NCBI RefSeq assembly: GCF_009604425.1
Contig: NZ_WEGI01000001.1
Span: forward strand, 186,001-250,000
Length of the DNA stretch: 64,000 nt
Source: Nocardia aurantia
GTDB taxonomy: Bacteria > Actinomycetota > Actinomycetes > Mycobacteriales > Mycobacteriaceae
Direction of reading: 5' to 3'
The translations under genes and the position numbers were made by a program. The first letter of the stretch is position 1. Each line of letters starts with the position of its first letter. The notes beneath the pieces were generated by a model that made no database searches, was not told the origin of the DNA, and saw only the letters and a list, made by a program, of their open reading frames with translations. Shown here piece by piece: positions 57,292 through 64,000 of this stretch.

Positions 57292-57488
57292 GCGGGTATG
57301 CGACCCTTCGGATCGGGGTCATCGCCGGTGTGGCGGGCGGCGATCGTGTGTGCCGGTCGGCCGCATCGCATCCGGAAGCCGGTTCCGCGGGGCGTGGGTG
57401 CCCGGAGGCGTTCGGTGCGGTGGAGTTCGCCGGAGCCTCGGAGACCGGGACCTCGCTGCGGCCATCGGTACATCGGAGGAGGCGGTAG
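57288..57488 (+). CDS. Possible small ORF between cydD and cydC
   Basis: A 66-codon frame that starts with ATG overlapping the cydD stop (ATGA) and ends three bases before the cydC start. The product would be Ala/Gly/Ser-rich with an Arg-rich end; I recognise no domain. cydD and cydC normally abut, so this 200-bp spacer is an oddity of the same compositional type as the cydD insertion. Translation here could carry ribosomes to the cydC SD (GGAGGAGG) at its end. Coding status is doubtful. Confidence 0.3.
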   Translation: MSGYATLRIGVIAGVAGGDRVCRSAASHPEAGSAGRGCPEAFGAVEFAGASETGTSLRPSVHRRRR

Positions 57489-57491
57489 TCG

Positions 57492-59162
57492 ATGTCGTTG
57501 CTACTGAACGATTTCCGTCGGATGCGGGAACTGGCCGGGTTGCCGTGGTGGCGGGTCGGTGTGTCGGTGCTGTGGGGCGTGCTGGCGCTCGGGAGCGGGC
57601 TCGGGCTGGCCGGGCTGGCGGCGTGGCTGATCGCGCGGGCGTGGGAGATGCCGCACGTGCTGGAGCTCAGCGTGGCGGTGGTGATCGTGCGGGCACTGGG
57701 GATCTCGCGGGGGGTGTGCCGGTACGTGGAGCGGCTGGCGACCCACGATGCCGCACTGCGGGCGATGACCCGGGCCCGGGCGGGGGTGTACTCGGCGCTG
57801 GCGGCGGCGGACGTCTGGAGTCTGCGGCGCGGCCGGGCCGAGGACGATCCGACGCGGTTGCGGCGCGGCGATCTGCTCACCCGGATCGGGCGTGACATCG
57901 ACGATCTGGGGGCGGTGGTGGTGCGGGCGCTCGTGCCGATCGCGGTGGCGCTCGTGCTGTCGGTCGCCGCGGTGATGACGCTGGCGACCATCTCGCTCGC
58001 CGCGGCCGGGGTGCTCGCGGCTGCGCTGGTCGTGGCGGGAGTGGTCGCGCCCTGGTTGTCGGCGCGGGCGGCACGGGAGGCGGAGACGGCGGTTCGTGCG
58101 GATCGGATCGCGTTCACCACGGCGGCGGTGACCGTCCTCGATCACGCGCCCGAACTACGGGTGGCGGGCCGGCTCGGCGACGCGCTGGGGGATGCGGCCG
58201 GATCCGCCGCGCGTGCGGTGGCGGCCGAGGATCGGGCGGCCGCGCGTGGCGCGTGGGCCGCCGCGGCGTTGCCGTTGTCGATCGGGGCGAGCGTACTGGG
58301 TGCGTTGCTGATCGGAATCATGTTGTACGGCAGTGGTTCCGGTGCTCCGTCGGGTCCGTTGCAGCCGGCGCCGGCGGGTGGGATCACACCGATGGCCCTC
58401 GCGGTGCTGGTGCTGTTGCCGCTGTCGGCGTTCGAGGCGGTGGCGGTGCTTCCCGCCGCGGCGCAGGCGATCACGCACGGCCGGGCCGCGATCCGGCGGA
58501 TCGCGACTGCCGAACGGGTTCGGAACACTGTGTCGCCCAGGGGTTTACCGCCACTGCCCGCCGGCCGGCGGATCGTGGTGGTGGGGCCGAGCGGGGCGGG
58601 CAAGACCACCTTGCTGATGAGCTGGGCGGGCCTGTTCGATGTGCCCCGGCCGGGTGTCACCTTCTTCGCGGAGGACGCGCATCTGTTCGGCACCACGGTG
58701 CTGGAGAATCTGCGGGTCGCGCGTGGCGATCTGACGCCCGAGGCCGCCGAGGCCGCGTTGCGGGCGGTCGGTGCCGGGCCCTGGCTGGACGGGCTGCCCG
58801 ACGGTCTCGACACCGAACTGGTCGGAGGTGCGGCCGCGGTGTCCGGCGGCCAGCGGCGGCGCATCCTGCTGGCCCGCGCGCTGGTAGCTCCGGCACGGGT
58901 ACTGCTGTTGGACGAGCCGACCGAACATCTGGAAGCCGCTGCCGGAGCGGATCTGCTGCGCGCGCTGCTGGACGAGACCAGCGGGCTGGTCGAACCGGAT
59001 CGCACTGTCGTGGTGGTCACCCACCGGCTGCCCCCGGACCATCGCGCCGGCACCGTCGTGGAGGTGGCTCCGGGCGGGTCGGTGATCATCCGATCCGATT
59101 CCGGCGAAAGCGCTCCGACCTGCGGTTCCGCGCTCCGCGAAAATGCGTTGCCGATCCGTTGA
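57492..59162 (+). CDS. cydC: CydC, ABC exporter subunit for cytochrome bd assembly
   Basis: A 556-aa half-exporter. Six membrane helices (about 18-320) include LAGLAAWLIARAWEMP and the conserved ISRGVCRYVERLATHDAALRAM motif of CydC. The ATPase has Walker A GPSGAGKTT, signature VSGGQRRR and Walker B LLLDEPTEHLE. ATG 57492 has a strong SD (GGAGGAGG). It dimerises with CydD. The 3' end is followed 47 bp later by the tiny ORF at 59210. Confidence 0.94.
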   Translation: MSLLLNDFRRMRELAGLPWWRVGVSVLWGVLALGSGLGLAGLAAWLIARAWEMPHVLELSVAVVIVRALGISRGVCRYVERLATHDAALRAMTRARAGVYSALAAADVWSLRRGRAEDDPTRLRRGDLLTRIGRDIDDLGAVVVRALVPIAVALVLSVAAVMTLATISLAAAGVLAAALVVAGVVAPWLSARAAREAETAVRADRIAFTTAAVTVLDHAPELRVAGRLGDALGDAAGSAARAVAAEDRAAARGAWAAAALPLSIGASVLGALLIGIMLYGSGSGAPSGPLQPAPAGGITPMALAVLVLLPLSAFEAVAVLPAAAQAITHGRAAIRRIATAERVRNTVSPRGLPPLPAGRRIVVVGPSGAGKTTLLMSWAGLFDVPRPGVTFFAEDAHLFGTTVLENLRVARGDLTPEAAEAALRAVGAGPWLDGLPDGLDTELVGGAAAVSGGQRRRILLARALVAPARVLLLDEPTEHLEAAAGADLLRALLDETSGLVEPDRTVVVVTHRLPPDHRAGTVVEVAPGGSVIIRSDSGESAPTCGSALRENALPIR

Positions 59163-59209
59163 GCGCGGACTACCTTGATCTTTACACGGGAAAGGAGGTG
59201 GTTCCGAGA

Positions 59210-59248
59210 ATGAGTAATTCCAGGACACGTGAGGTGGCTGCCGGCTAG
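59210..59248 (+). CDS. 12-codon ORF with near-perfect Shine-Dalgarno (RTREVAAG peptide)
   Basis: ATG 59210 to TAG 59246-59248 encodes MSNSRTREVAAG. The eleven bases GAAAGGAGGTG (59190-59200) match the complement of the usual 16S 3' end, a far better SD than on any other gene here, at nine-base spacing. The peptide has no Cys, Trp or His run as in classic attenuators. No gene follows on this strand; the structured segment 59268-59399 comes next. The peptide or its translation may therefore matter as such. I have a faint memory of similar sequences in other actinomycete genomes but cannot name a family. Confidence 0.6.
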   Translation: MSNSRTREVAAG

Positions 59249-59267
59249 GCGTCACCGCTGCGAAGAC

Positions 59268-59399
59268 GGATTCCGTTCGCGCGAACGCCGAACCAAATCC
59301 AAGGCAGTCACCCGGCCCCCGAGCCCCCGATTGGTCCGATCGGGATCGTGCGAGGTTTCACCTCCACGGTACGGCTCGGGGGCTGTTCCCTGTTCAGGG
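59268..59399 (+). ncRNA. Structured segment with three-way junction, downstream of tiny ORF
   Basis: As + strand RNA this segment folds into several perfect stems. A 14-bp palindrome CGTTCGCGCGAACG lies at 59274-59287. P1 is CCCCCGAGCC (59316-59325) with GGCTCGGGGG (59373-59382), extendable by G-C and G-U pairs. Inside it P2 is CCCGAT/ATCGGG (59326-59331, 59339-59344), and P3 is CGTG plus GAGGT with ACCTC plus CACG (59347-59368, loop TTC). A final hairpin CCCTG/CAGGG is at 59388-59399. The P3 strand CACCTCC (59359-59365) could instead pair with GGAGGTG of the tiny ORF's SD. It may be a terminator complex or a regulatory RNA; the direction is inferred. Confidence 0.5.
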
Positions 59400-59454
59400 C
59401 CGGTCAGGGTGGGCTGTCATGCTCGCGCCGTGATCGGTCGAATTCGGTTGTCGC

Positions 59455-60180
59455 TCAGCCGATATAGCGTTGCAGGCGGGCCGACAGGCGAGGTTCGAGG
59501 GCGCCGTCGGCGACCACCCGTTCCTCGACGTAGCCCAGGTCGCCGCCCTCGACGATGCCGTAGAGGCGCTTCGCGCCGCCCACCACCGCGCCGGACTGGC
59601 TGCGGATCACGACATCGGTCGCCAGCTCCCAGGAGGACTGGGTGAGCGCCTGGCCGTAGAACAGTTCGACGATGCCGGAGCTGTGCGTGAGCAGCAGTTC
59701 GATCACCTCGTCGTCGCCGTCGATGCCGACTCGCCAGAAGCCGCTCTCGCGCAGATCGGGGCCGCCGTAGGTGCCGTCGGCGTCGAGCACCCAGGAGCGG
59801 GAGTTCCAGGTCAGATAGTCGCCGCCGTCGTGCGACACGATGATCTGCTGACCGAAGTGATAGTCGCCGCGCTCGGGATCGTTGCCCTCGCCCTCACCGC
59901 GCCACACGCCGACCAACGGGAGCAGCGCGAGCATGGCCGAACTCAGGTCCGGGCCCAGGCGCAGGTTGGCCGTATCGTCGGGCAGCGGCAGATCCGGGAG
60001 CTGCGGAATGTTGCGGATCCCGGTGGATTTGGCGCGATCGGCGGCCTCGGCGACGGCCTGGTCGCCACTGCGGCGGGCCGCATCATCGGCGCTGCGGCGG
60101 GCCGCATCGTCGTCCGCGGGTTTCGGCGCCGTCCCGTTCGTCGCTACATCCTCGACGTGCTCGCGCGCCGAGTCGCTCAC
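59455..60180 (-). CDS. Nitrobindin-like (FABP-fold) protein lacking the haem His
   Basis: A 241-aa protein. About 70 N-terminal residues are charged/Ala-rich, then a nitrobindin-type beta-barrel starts with the signature GVWRGEGEG and includes [23 protein letters not shown] and [16 protein letters not shown]. Haem-binding nitrobindins have a His in the last strand motif (HLxAxL type); here the corresponding part reads EPRLSARL with Arg, so haem may not be bound in the usual way. The M. tuberculosis counterpart Rv0813c is likewise described as nitrobindin-like, from memory. GTG 60180 overlaps the stop of the small membrane protein gene (GTGA). Confidence 0.86.
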   Translation of the reverse strand: MSDSAREHVEDVATNGTAPKPADDDAARRSADDAARRSGDQAVAEAADRAKSTGIRNIPQLPDLPLPDDTANLRLGPDLSSAMLALLPLVGVWRGEGEGNDPERGDYHFGQQIIVSHDGGDYLTWNSRSWVLDADGTYGGPDLRESGFWRVGIDGDDEVIELLLTHSSGIVELFYGQALTQSSWELATDVVIRSQSGAVVGGAKRLYGIVEGGDLGYVEERVVADGALEPRLSARLQRYIG

Positions 60181-60272
60181 GACTCGGTGAACAGCCGGTA
60201 GAGGACGTACAGACCGAACCATGCGATCAGCACGGAAACGAGGACCAGCAGAATCTCGAAGGCAAGGACCAC
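60177..60272 (-). CDS. 31-aa single-helix membrane protein
   Basis: GTG 60272 to TGA 60179-60177 encodes 31 residues. They form one hydrophobic helix ([18 protein letters not shown]) and a short tail ending [11 protein letters not shown]. Its stop overlaps the GTG of the nitrobindin-like gene, which indicates translational coupling. TAAACT lies seven bases before the GTG and there is no SD, fitting a leaderless message. Codon positions are GC3-rich as in real genes here. I think a similar ~30-aa frame precedes this gene in relatives, but this is memory. Role unknown. Confidence 0.72.
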   Translation of the reverse strand: MVLAFEILLVLVSVLIAWFGLYVLYRLFTES

Positions 60273-60279
60273 GTCGGGT

Positions 60280-60285
60280 AGTTTA
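60280..60285 (-). promoter_or_regulatory. -10 element for the 31-aa protein/nitrobindin-like operon
   Basis: TAAACT on the minus strand, seven bases before GTG 60272, so transcription would begin at or near the start codon. No -35 is evident in the GC-rich stretch upstream. Confidence 0.5.
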
Positions 60286-60307
60286 GCCGCCCCCGCCCCG
60301 GGCATGC

Positions 60308-60340
60308 GAACGGCCCCGGGAAAATCTCCCGGGGCCGTTC
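60308..60340 (-). terminator. Terminator after sseC
   Basis: Perfect 14-bp arms (GAACGGCCCCGGGA and TCCCGGGGCCGTTC) with a 5-base loop, 28 bp beyond the sseC stop. It separates the sulfur operon from the nitrobindin-like operon. Confidence 0.78.
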
Positions 60341-60368
60341 CCATGGTTGCCGAACGGAAAGCGGCGAC

Positions 60369-60674
60369 CTACTTGGCGACGGAGACGTCCACGTTGTGGA
60401 TGCCCGCGCCCTCGGGCTTCACCTGCGCCGTGCCGTTGCCGGCCGACGACAGCGCCCGGATGGTCCAGGTGCCGGGGGCGGCGAAGAAACGGAAATCACC
60501 GGTGCCGGAGGCGACGACCTCCGCGGTGAACTCGTCGCTGGAATCCAGCAGACGGACGAACGCGCCGCCGACGGGATTACCCTCGGCGTCCAGGACACGG
60601 CCGGTGATGACCGTCTCCTTCTCGGTGTCGACATTCGCGGGCAGGGTCTGGCCCTGGGTAGGTGCTGCACACAT
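60369..60674 (-). CDS. sseC: SseC, DUF1416 protein
   Basis: A 101-aa DUF1416 protein with a carboxypeptidase-regulatory/transthyretin-like beta fold: TVITGRVLDAEGNPVGGAFVRLLD, GDFRFFAAPGTWTIRAL. In this order it accompanies thiosulfate sulfurtransferase genes (sseC2-cysA2 in M. tuberculosis), which lie only 5 bp upstream here. It is thought to belong to sulfur metabolism, with no catalytic residue evident. Confidence 0.92.
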   Translation of the reverse strand: MCAAPTQGQTLPANVDTEKETVITGRVLDAEGNPVGGAFVRLLDSSDEFTAEVVASGTGDFRFFAAPGTWTIRALSSAGNGTAQVKPEGAGIHNVDVSVAK

Positions 60675-60679
60675 GTCTA

Positions 60680-61513
60680 TTACGCTCCCAACTCGATCGG
60701 TGCACCGACGAGGGAGCCGTACTCGGTCCAGCTCCCGTCGTAATTCTTGACGTTCTTGTGGCCCAACAGCTCCTGCAGCACGAACCAGGTGTGCGAGGAG
60801 CGCTCACCGATGCGGCAGTAGGCGATGGTCTCCTTCTCGCCGTCCAGACCGGCCTCGGCGTAGATGTCGGCCAGCTCCGCATCCGACTTGAAGGTACCGT
60901 CCTCGTTCGCGGCCTTGCTCCACGGCACGTTGATCGCGCTGGGGACGTGGCCCGGACGCTGGCTCTGCTCCTGCGGCAGGTGCGCGGGAGCCAGGATCTT
61001 GCCGGAGAACTCGTCGGGCGAACGCACGTCGACCAGGTTCTTGGTGCCGATGGCGGCGATGACCTCGTCGCGGAAGGCACGGATGGACAGGTCCTGCTCG
61101 GCCGCCTTGTAGCTGGTGGCGGGCCGGTTCACGCCGTCCTGGGACAGCGGGCGGCCGTCGAGCTCCCACTTCTTGCGGCCGCCGTCGAGCAGCTTGACGT
61201 TCTGGTGGCCGTACAGCTTGAAGTACCAGTAGGCGTAGGCGGCGAACCAGTTGTTGTTGCCGCCGTACAGGACCACGGTGTCGTCGTTGCCGATCCCGCG
61301 GGCCGACAGCAGATCGGAGAACTGCTCCCGGTTCACGAAGTCACGACGGATCTGGTCCTGCAGATCCTTCTTCCAGTCGAGCCGGACGGCGCCCTCGATG
61401 TGGCCCGTGTCGTAGGCGGAGGTGTCCTCGTCGACCTCGACGATGACGACGCCGGGGGCGTTGAGGTTCTCTTCGACCCAGTCTGCGGAGACCAGGACAT
61501 CGGAGCGAGCCAT
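60680..61513 (-). CDS. Thiosulfate sulfurtransferase (rhodanese, CysA2/SseA type)
   Basis: A 277-aa two-domain rhodanese that transfers sulfur from thiosulfate to thiols or cyanide. The inactive N-terminal domain (VLVSADWVEENL, YDTGHIEGAVRLDW, NNNWFAAYAYWYFKLYG) precedes the catalytic domain, whose active-site loop CRIGERS holds the nucleophilic Cys. ATG 61513 has TGAAAGGA upstream. It forms an operon with DUF4395 upstream and sseC downstream. Confidence 0.95.
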   Translation of the reverse strand: MARSDVLVSADWVEENLNAPGVVIVEVDEDTSAYDTGHIEGAVRLDWKKDLQDQIRRDFVNREQFSDLLSARGIGNDDTVVLYGGNNNWFAAYAYWYFKLYGHQNVKLLDGGRKKWELDGRPLSQDGVNRPATSYKAAEQDLSIRAFRDEVIAAIGTKNLVDVRSPDEFSGKILAPAHLPQEQSQRPGHVPSAINVPWSKAANEDGTFKSDAELADIYAEAGLDGEKETIAYCRIGERSSHTWFVLQELLGHKNVKNYDGSWTEYGSLVGAPIELGA

Positions 61514-61544
61514 GTTGTTCCTTTCAGAGTGACTTGCCAGAAGG

Positions 61545-62036
61545 CTAGGCAGGGTTATCGCTCGCAGCGGGGAGTACCCGCACCGCGAGGGGATACAGCA
61601 TGCAGCCCAGGCAGATGCCGAAGGCCGCGTTGAGAAACGCCGCGAACAGGGCGAACGCGGTGAAGATCGCGCCGAAGACGACGCTGCCCGCGACGAACCC
61701 GACAAAGCCGAGCACCGCGAAGATCAGACCGACCAGCTGGGCGAACCGCAGCGGCGGCACCGGCTCGGTCTCCGTGACCGGCCGCAGCCGCGGCGCGATC
61801 AGGGCATAGAGCCGGCCGTAGGGGCTGCGCCGCGGGCCCAGGAGCGCGCCGAGCGCGAACACCACCGCCTGCAGGCCGAGCAGCACGGCGGCCACCCCCG
61901 GACCGAAGGCCGCCGCGATCAGGACCACCACCAGCACGGCCGTGGTCACCCAGGCGGCGAAGCGAGGACCGCGCACGTCGACCTGCCCGGCGGGCGGTAA
62001 CGGCCGATCGGTGGCGAGAATGTTTTCGTCGGACAT
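61545..62036 (-). CDS. DUF4395 membrane protein
   Basis: A 163-aa protein with about four membrane helices, the DUF4395 signature FGICLGCMLYPL near the C-terminus (two cysteines) and the VDVRGPRFAAW motif at the N-terminus. It often accompanies thioredoxin-like or rhodanese genes and may handle sulfur or thiols in the membrane. It is the first gene after the Cys leader peptide; the 134-bp interval holds the attenuator hairpin. Confidence 0.9.
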   Translation of the reverse strand: MSDENILATDRPLPPAGQVDVRGPRFAAWVTTAVLVVVLIAAAFGPGVAAVLLGLQAVVFALGALLGPRRSPYGRLYALIAPRLRPVTETEPVPPLRFAQLVGLIFAVLGFVGFVAGSVVFGAIFTAFALFAAFLNAAFGICLGCMLYPLAVRVLPAASDNPA

Positions 62037-62132
62037 GGTGCAAGCTCCTGCGCTGGGAAGGCGGCCAATTTTCTCCGGATACCGGGCGGTGCCGGTTCGG
62101 TACGCGATTCGTACACACGGCGAAGAACAGAA

Positions 62133-62169
62133 CCGGTCGGCAACAGGGGGTTGACGAAGGGCCGACCGG
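62133..62169 (-). terminator. Attenuator hairpin after Cys leader peptide
   Basis: On the minus strand CCGGTCGGC begins directly after the leader stop and pairs with GCCGACCGG (9 bp, loop 19 bases). TTCTGTTCTT follows, a U-rich stretch suited to intrinsic termination. Confidence 0.65.
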
Positions 62170-62235
62170 CTAGCGGCACAGGCAGCAACAGCCGCCGAGG
62201 CGGCACAGATCAACTGTGCGGCGTCGGGTGAGCAT
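62170..62235 (-). CDS. Cys-rich leader peptide (21 aa)
   Basis: ATG 62235 to TAG 62172-62170 encodes 21 residues with the pattern MLTRRRTVDL-C-RLGG-CCC-L-C-R, five cysteines in all, three of them adjacent. It lies upstream of the DUF4395-sulfurtransferase-sseC operon. This matches the known type of cysteine-responsive leader (RRxVDLC start) seen in sulfur operons of Actinobacteria. Ribosome stalling at Cys codons would stop the hairpin 62133-62169 from ending transcription, or unmask translation. Confidence 0.82.
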   Translation of the reverse strand: MLTRRRTVDLCRLGGCCCLCR

Positions 62236-62255
62236 CAGCTCTCGGCGGGTTTGCA

Positions 62256-62280
62256 CGAGAAGGAGTTTACCTGCTTCTCG
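62256..62280 (-). promoter_or_regulatory. Promoter inside inverted repeat, sulfur operon
   Basis: Arms CGAGAAG and CTTCTCG (7 bp) flank an 11-base spacer that contains TAAACT (minus strand, 62269-62264), a -10 about 29 bases before the leader start. A repressor could bind across the promoter. Confidence 0.5.
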
Positions 62281-62348
62281 GGGGGAATTGGACCCGGGGT
62301 ACGGAACTTTGTCACGAATTCGCTGGTCCGATCATGAACGACGGCCGT

Positions 62349-62807
62349 TCAGGCGACCTGTGGCACGGTCAGCGGGCGCACCGCGCTGTGCAGATCGGCG
62401 GCCCGCGGCACCCCGGAGATCCGGAACCGTTCCCGGCCCGCGGCGTCGAAGACGAAGGTGGTCGGCAGCGACAGCACGTTCAGTTCCCGGGCCAGCGCGG
62501 GCTGCGCGTCGATATCGATCTCGACGTCGCGCGGCGGCTGCGGGCTGTCGGCCAGGCCGGTGACCACGCCCTCCACCACCCGGCGGACGGCCGCGCACGG
62601 GCCGCACCAATCGGCGGAGAAGTGCAGGATGACCGGGGTGTCCGGGGTGACGCCGGCGGCGGCGAGCAAGCCGGCGCGCGCGTCGCCCGCACCGGCCGCG
62701 GCGCCCATGTCGCGGGTCTCGCGGGCGCGCCCCTCACGACTCTTCAGAACCAGTCCCACGGCCAGACCGGCCAGCAGGACTACCACCAGGATGATCAGCG
62801 CCGTCAT
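62349..62807 (-). CDS. Thioredoxin-like protein, membrane-anchored
   Basis: A 152-aa protein with one N-terminal helix (about 2-20), then an Ala/Gly-rich linker and a thioredoxin domain with the active site WCGPC and the cis-Pro motif LSLPTTFVF. It probably faces outward and acts on disulfides. It overlaps lmeA by ATGA. It corresponds in place to M. tuberculosis thiX (Rv0816c, from memory). Confidence 0.92.
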   Translation of the reverse strand: MTALIILVVVLLAGLAVGLVLKSREGRARETRDMGAAAGAGDARAGLLAAAGVTPDTPVILHFSADWCGPCAAVRRVVEGVVTGLADSPQPPRDVEIDIDAQPALARELNVLSLPTTFVFDAAGRERFRISGVPRAADLHSAVRPLTVPQVA

Positions 62808-63763
62808 GGTCTCGCGAACCTGTCCATATCTACTGTCACGTCCTCACCCTTACCTTCCACGACGATGCCGCCGTATTCCGTCTTCACCTTGTTCGGGTGA
62901 ACACCGAACGGCAGGTCGCGGGTGTCGATGGTGCGGGTGAAGCGGCTCAGGACCACCGACTTGTCCAGCAACGGCCCCTCGACGACCGGCGTCGAGATCG
63001 GCGCGGTGGCGGAATCCTTCTCCTTGTCCTTGTAGAGATCGGTGGCGATGATGCGCACCTGATCCCCGTCGAGCAGGAGATCCGCCTGCACGCTCACCCG
63101 CTGGGTGGTGCGCGGCTCGATGCCGGTCAGGATGGTACCGGTGAGCACCAGTTTACTGACGGTGTTCGTCTGCCCGTCGGCCGAGAGGTCCGAGCCGTCG
63201 GTGTTGGCGCTGCCGTCGGCGCCCGCCGAGCCGTCGTCGGACTTGTCCTTGTCGACCGGCTTCAGCTGTACCGACAGGTCGGGAATCCGGAACAACCGGC
63301 CCAGTTCGACCGGCTCGATGCGCATTCGACCGGCCACCTCGTCCACCGGAACCGAGTGCAGATGGACATCGGCCAGATCGCCGGGCGGCACGTGCGCGCG
63401 GCTCAGCGTCGCCTCCACGACGATCTCACCGGGGATGTCGGGCCGGACCGCGCGGGCGCGGATGTCCACCGTGCGGTAGGTCCCGCGCACCGCCTGCACC
63501 AGGAACGGGAACCCGTGGACGGTCACCTCCGGATCGGCGGACAACTGGGCGCCGGTGCGCAGCGATCGCGACACCCGGTACTCGGAATAGGCGGCCGCCG
63601 TGAAGTCCGCCAGCACCGCCACCGCGGCCACCAGCACCACCGCGCCGATCACCCGCCGCGCGAGGATTCCGCGCCGCCCCGCCTCCCCACGCGCGGGCCC
63701 GTCGTTGGTCACGGGTCCTGCGTGTGTGCCGCTCGGATGGGAGTTTCCCGGGGAGTTACCCAT
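62804..63763 (-). CDS. lmeA: LmeA-like phospholipid-binding protein (DUF2993)
   Basis: A 319-aa protein. A cytoplasmic N-terminus of about 36 residues leads to a membrane helix (about 38-58), followed by a DUF2993 domain with alternating beta strands (VTVHGFPFLVQAVRGTYRTVDI) and a Lys/Asp/Ser-rich insertion near 185-215. LmeA in mycobacteria binds phospholipid and supports lipomannan elongation. ATG 63763 is chosen over an earlier in-frame ATG because TATCGT lies six bases upstream. It shares an operon with the thioredoxin-like gene. Confidence 0.85.
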   Translation of the reverse strand: MGNSPGNSHPSGTHAGPVTNDGPARGEAGRRGILARRVIGAVVLVAAVAVLADFTAAAYSEYRVSRSLRTGAQLSADPEVTVHGFPFLVQAVRGTYRTVDIRARAVRPDIPGEIVVEATLSRAHVPPGDLADVHLHSVPVDEVAGRMRIEPVELGRLFRIPDLSVQLKPVDKDKSDDGSAGADGSANTDGSDLSADGQTNTVSKLVLTGTILTGIEPRTTQRVSVQADLLLDGDQVRIIATDLYKDKEKDSATAPISTPVVEGPLLDKSVVLSRFTRTIDTRDLPFGVHPNKVKTEYGGIVVEGKGEDVTVDMDRFARP

Positions 63764-63953
63764 GTACGCACGATATCTGTTGTGCCGTTCGGCGGCCCGG
63801 GGGTCCATGGCCCCGAGCAGGGTAGGTTGCCCGGAATGCGTGGTGAACGGGACGGACGCGCTAATGTAGGCACGAATTACCTGTGCAGACTTGCATGGAT
63901 TCGCGAAAGACACTGAGGTTGCCGCGGACATGCCAGATTAGGAGGAGAGCTGA

Positions 63954-64000
63954 ATGGAGCTGCTCCTGCTGACTTCCGACCCGAATCCGGAGTCGGTGTT
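63954..64000 (+). CDS. GlnR/Rv0818-like response-regulator, start only
   Basis: Sixteen codons are visible before the window ends (MELLLLTSDPNPESV). The SD AGGAGGAGAG directly precedes ATG 63954. In M. tuberculosis the gene after lmeA is Rv0818, the GlnR nitrogen regulator with a similar N-terminus (from memory). The assignment rests on these few residues and gene order. Confidence 0.6.
   Translation, partial: MELLLLTSDPNPESV

Overview
The window is high-GC, densely coded DNA from a mycolic-acid actinomycete (order Mycobacteriales). It is probably Nocardia or a close relative. The evidence is an mce4-type lipid importer, PhoP/PhoR, a mycolyltransferase-like esterase, an LmeA-like protein, DUF397 and MbtH proteins, many GTG starts and many leaderless-looking promoters. 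From memory of the M. tuberculosis map, two blocks are recognisable. Positions 1-5139 match mce4E/F, the Mce-associated genes, otsA and a 54-55 aa protein (Rv3495c-Rv3489). Positions 7036-64000 follow phoP to Rv0818 in order, with insertions and losses.

Layout. 1-5139: end of the Mce operon (mceE tail, mceF, two Mce-associated genes), then convergent otsA and a small protein. 5355-6846: alpha/beta hydrolase, MbtH protein, tRNA-Thr(TGT). 7036-16592: phoPR, HIT protein divergent from purD, M23 peptidase, aminotransferase, TetR regulator, purB, second HIT protein. 16851-25639: mycolyl-esterase-like protein, DUF397, prolyl-oligopeptidase, small secreted protein, DUF2334, glutamate decarboxylase, M20 dipeptidase, metallo-beta-lactamase fold protein. 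25732-39179: purSQ, MarR, M18 aminopeptidase, GT87 mannosyltransferase-like protein, purL, YiaA/B, alpha/beta hydrolase, CPBP protease, sterol-carrier-like protein, DUF3533, purF. 39369-45066: peptide/nickel-type ABC importer. 45222-46689: hydrolase-TetR operon. 46902-52479: purM, DUF3073, asparaginase, MOSC, YgfZ, class-IV aminotransferase. 52592-59162: cydABDC (cytochrome bd and its ABC assembly exporter). 59210-63763: a tiny ORF with a structured region, then minus-strand nitrobindin-like, 31-aa membrane protein, SseC, thiosulfate sulfurtransferase, DUF4395, Cys-rich leader peptide, thioredoxin-like and LmeA genes. 63954-64000: start of a GlnR-like regulator.

How the genes work together. 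Seven de novo purine genes (purD, B, S, Q, L, F, M) are interspersed over about 38 kb with peptidases and HIT hydrolases. The mce4-type genes point to sterol import, PhoPR to envelope control, and cydABDC to low-oxygen respiration. The sulfur genes DUF4395-sulfurtransferase-sseC lie behind a leader peptide with five Cys codons and a terminator-like hairpin, so cysteine attenuation is likely.

The most unusual signals are: a 12-codon ORF (59210) with a near-perfect Shine-Dalgarno, followed by a three-way-junction-like fold and no downstream gene on its strand; the Cys leader/attenuator at 62133-62280; a 31-aa membrane protein coupled to the nitrobindin-like gene; large low-complexity in-frame insertions in cydD and the CPBP protease; and several perfect operator-like palindromes (26857, 39249, 46735, 52558).
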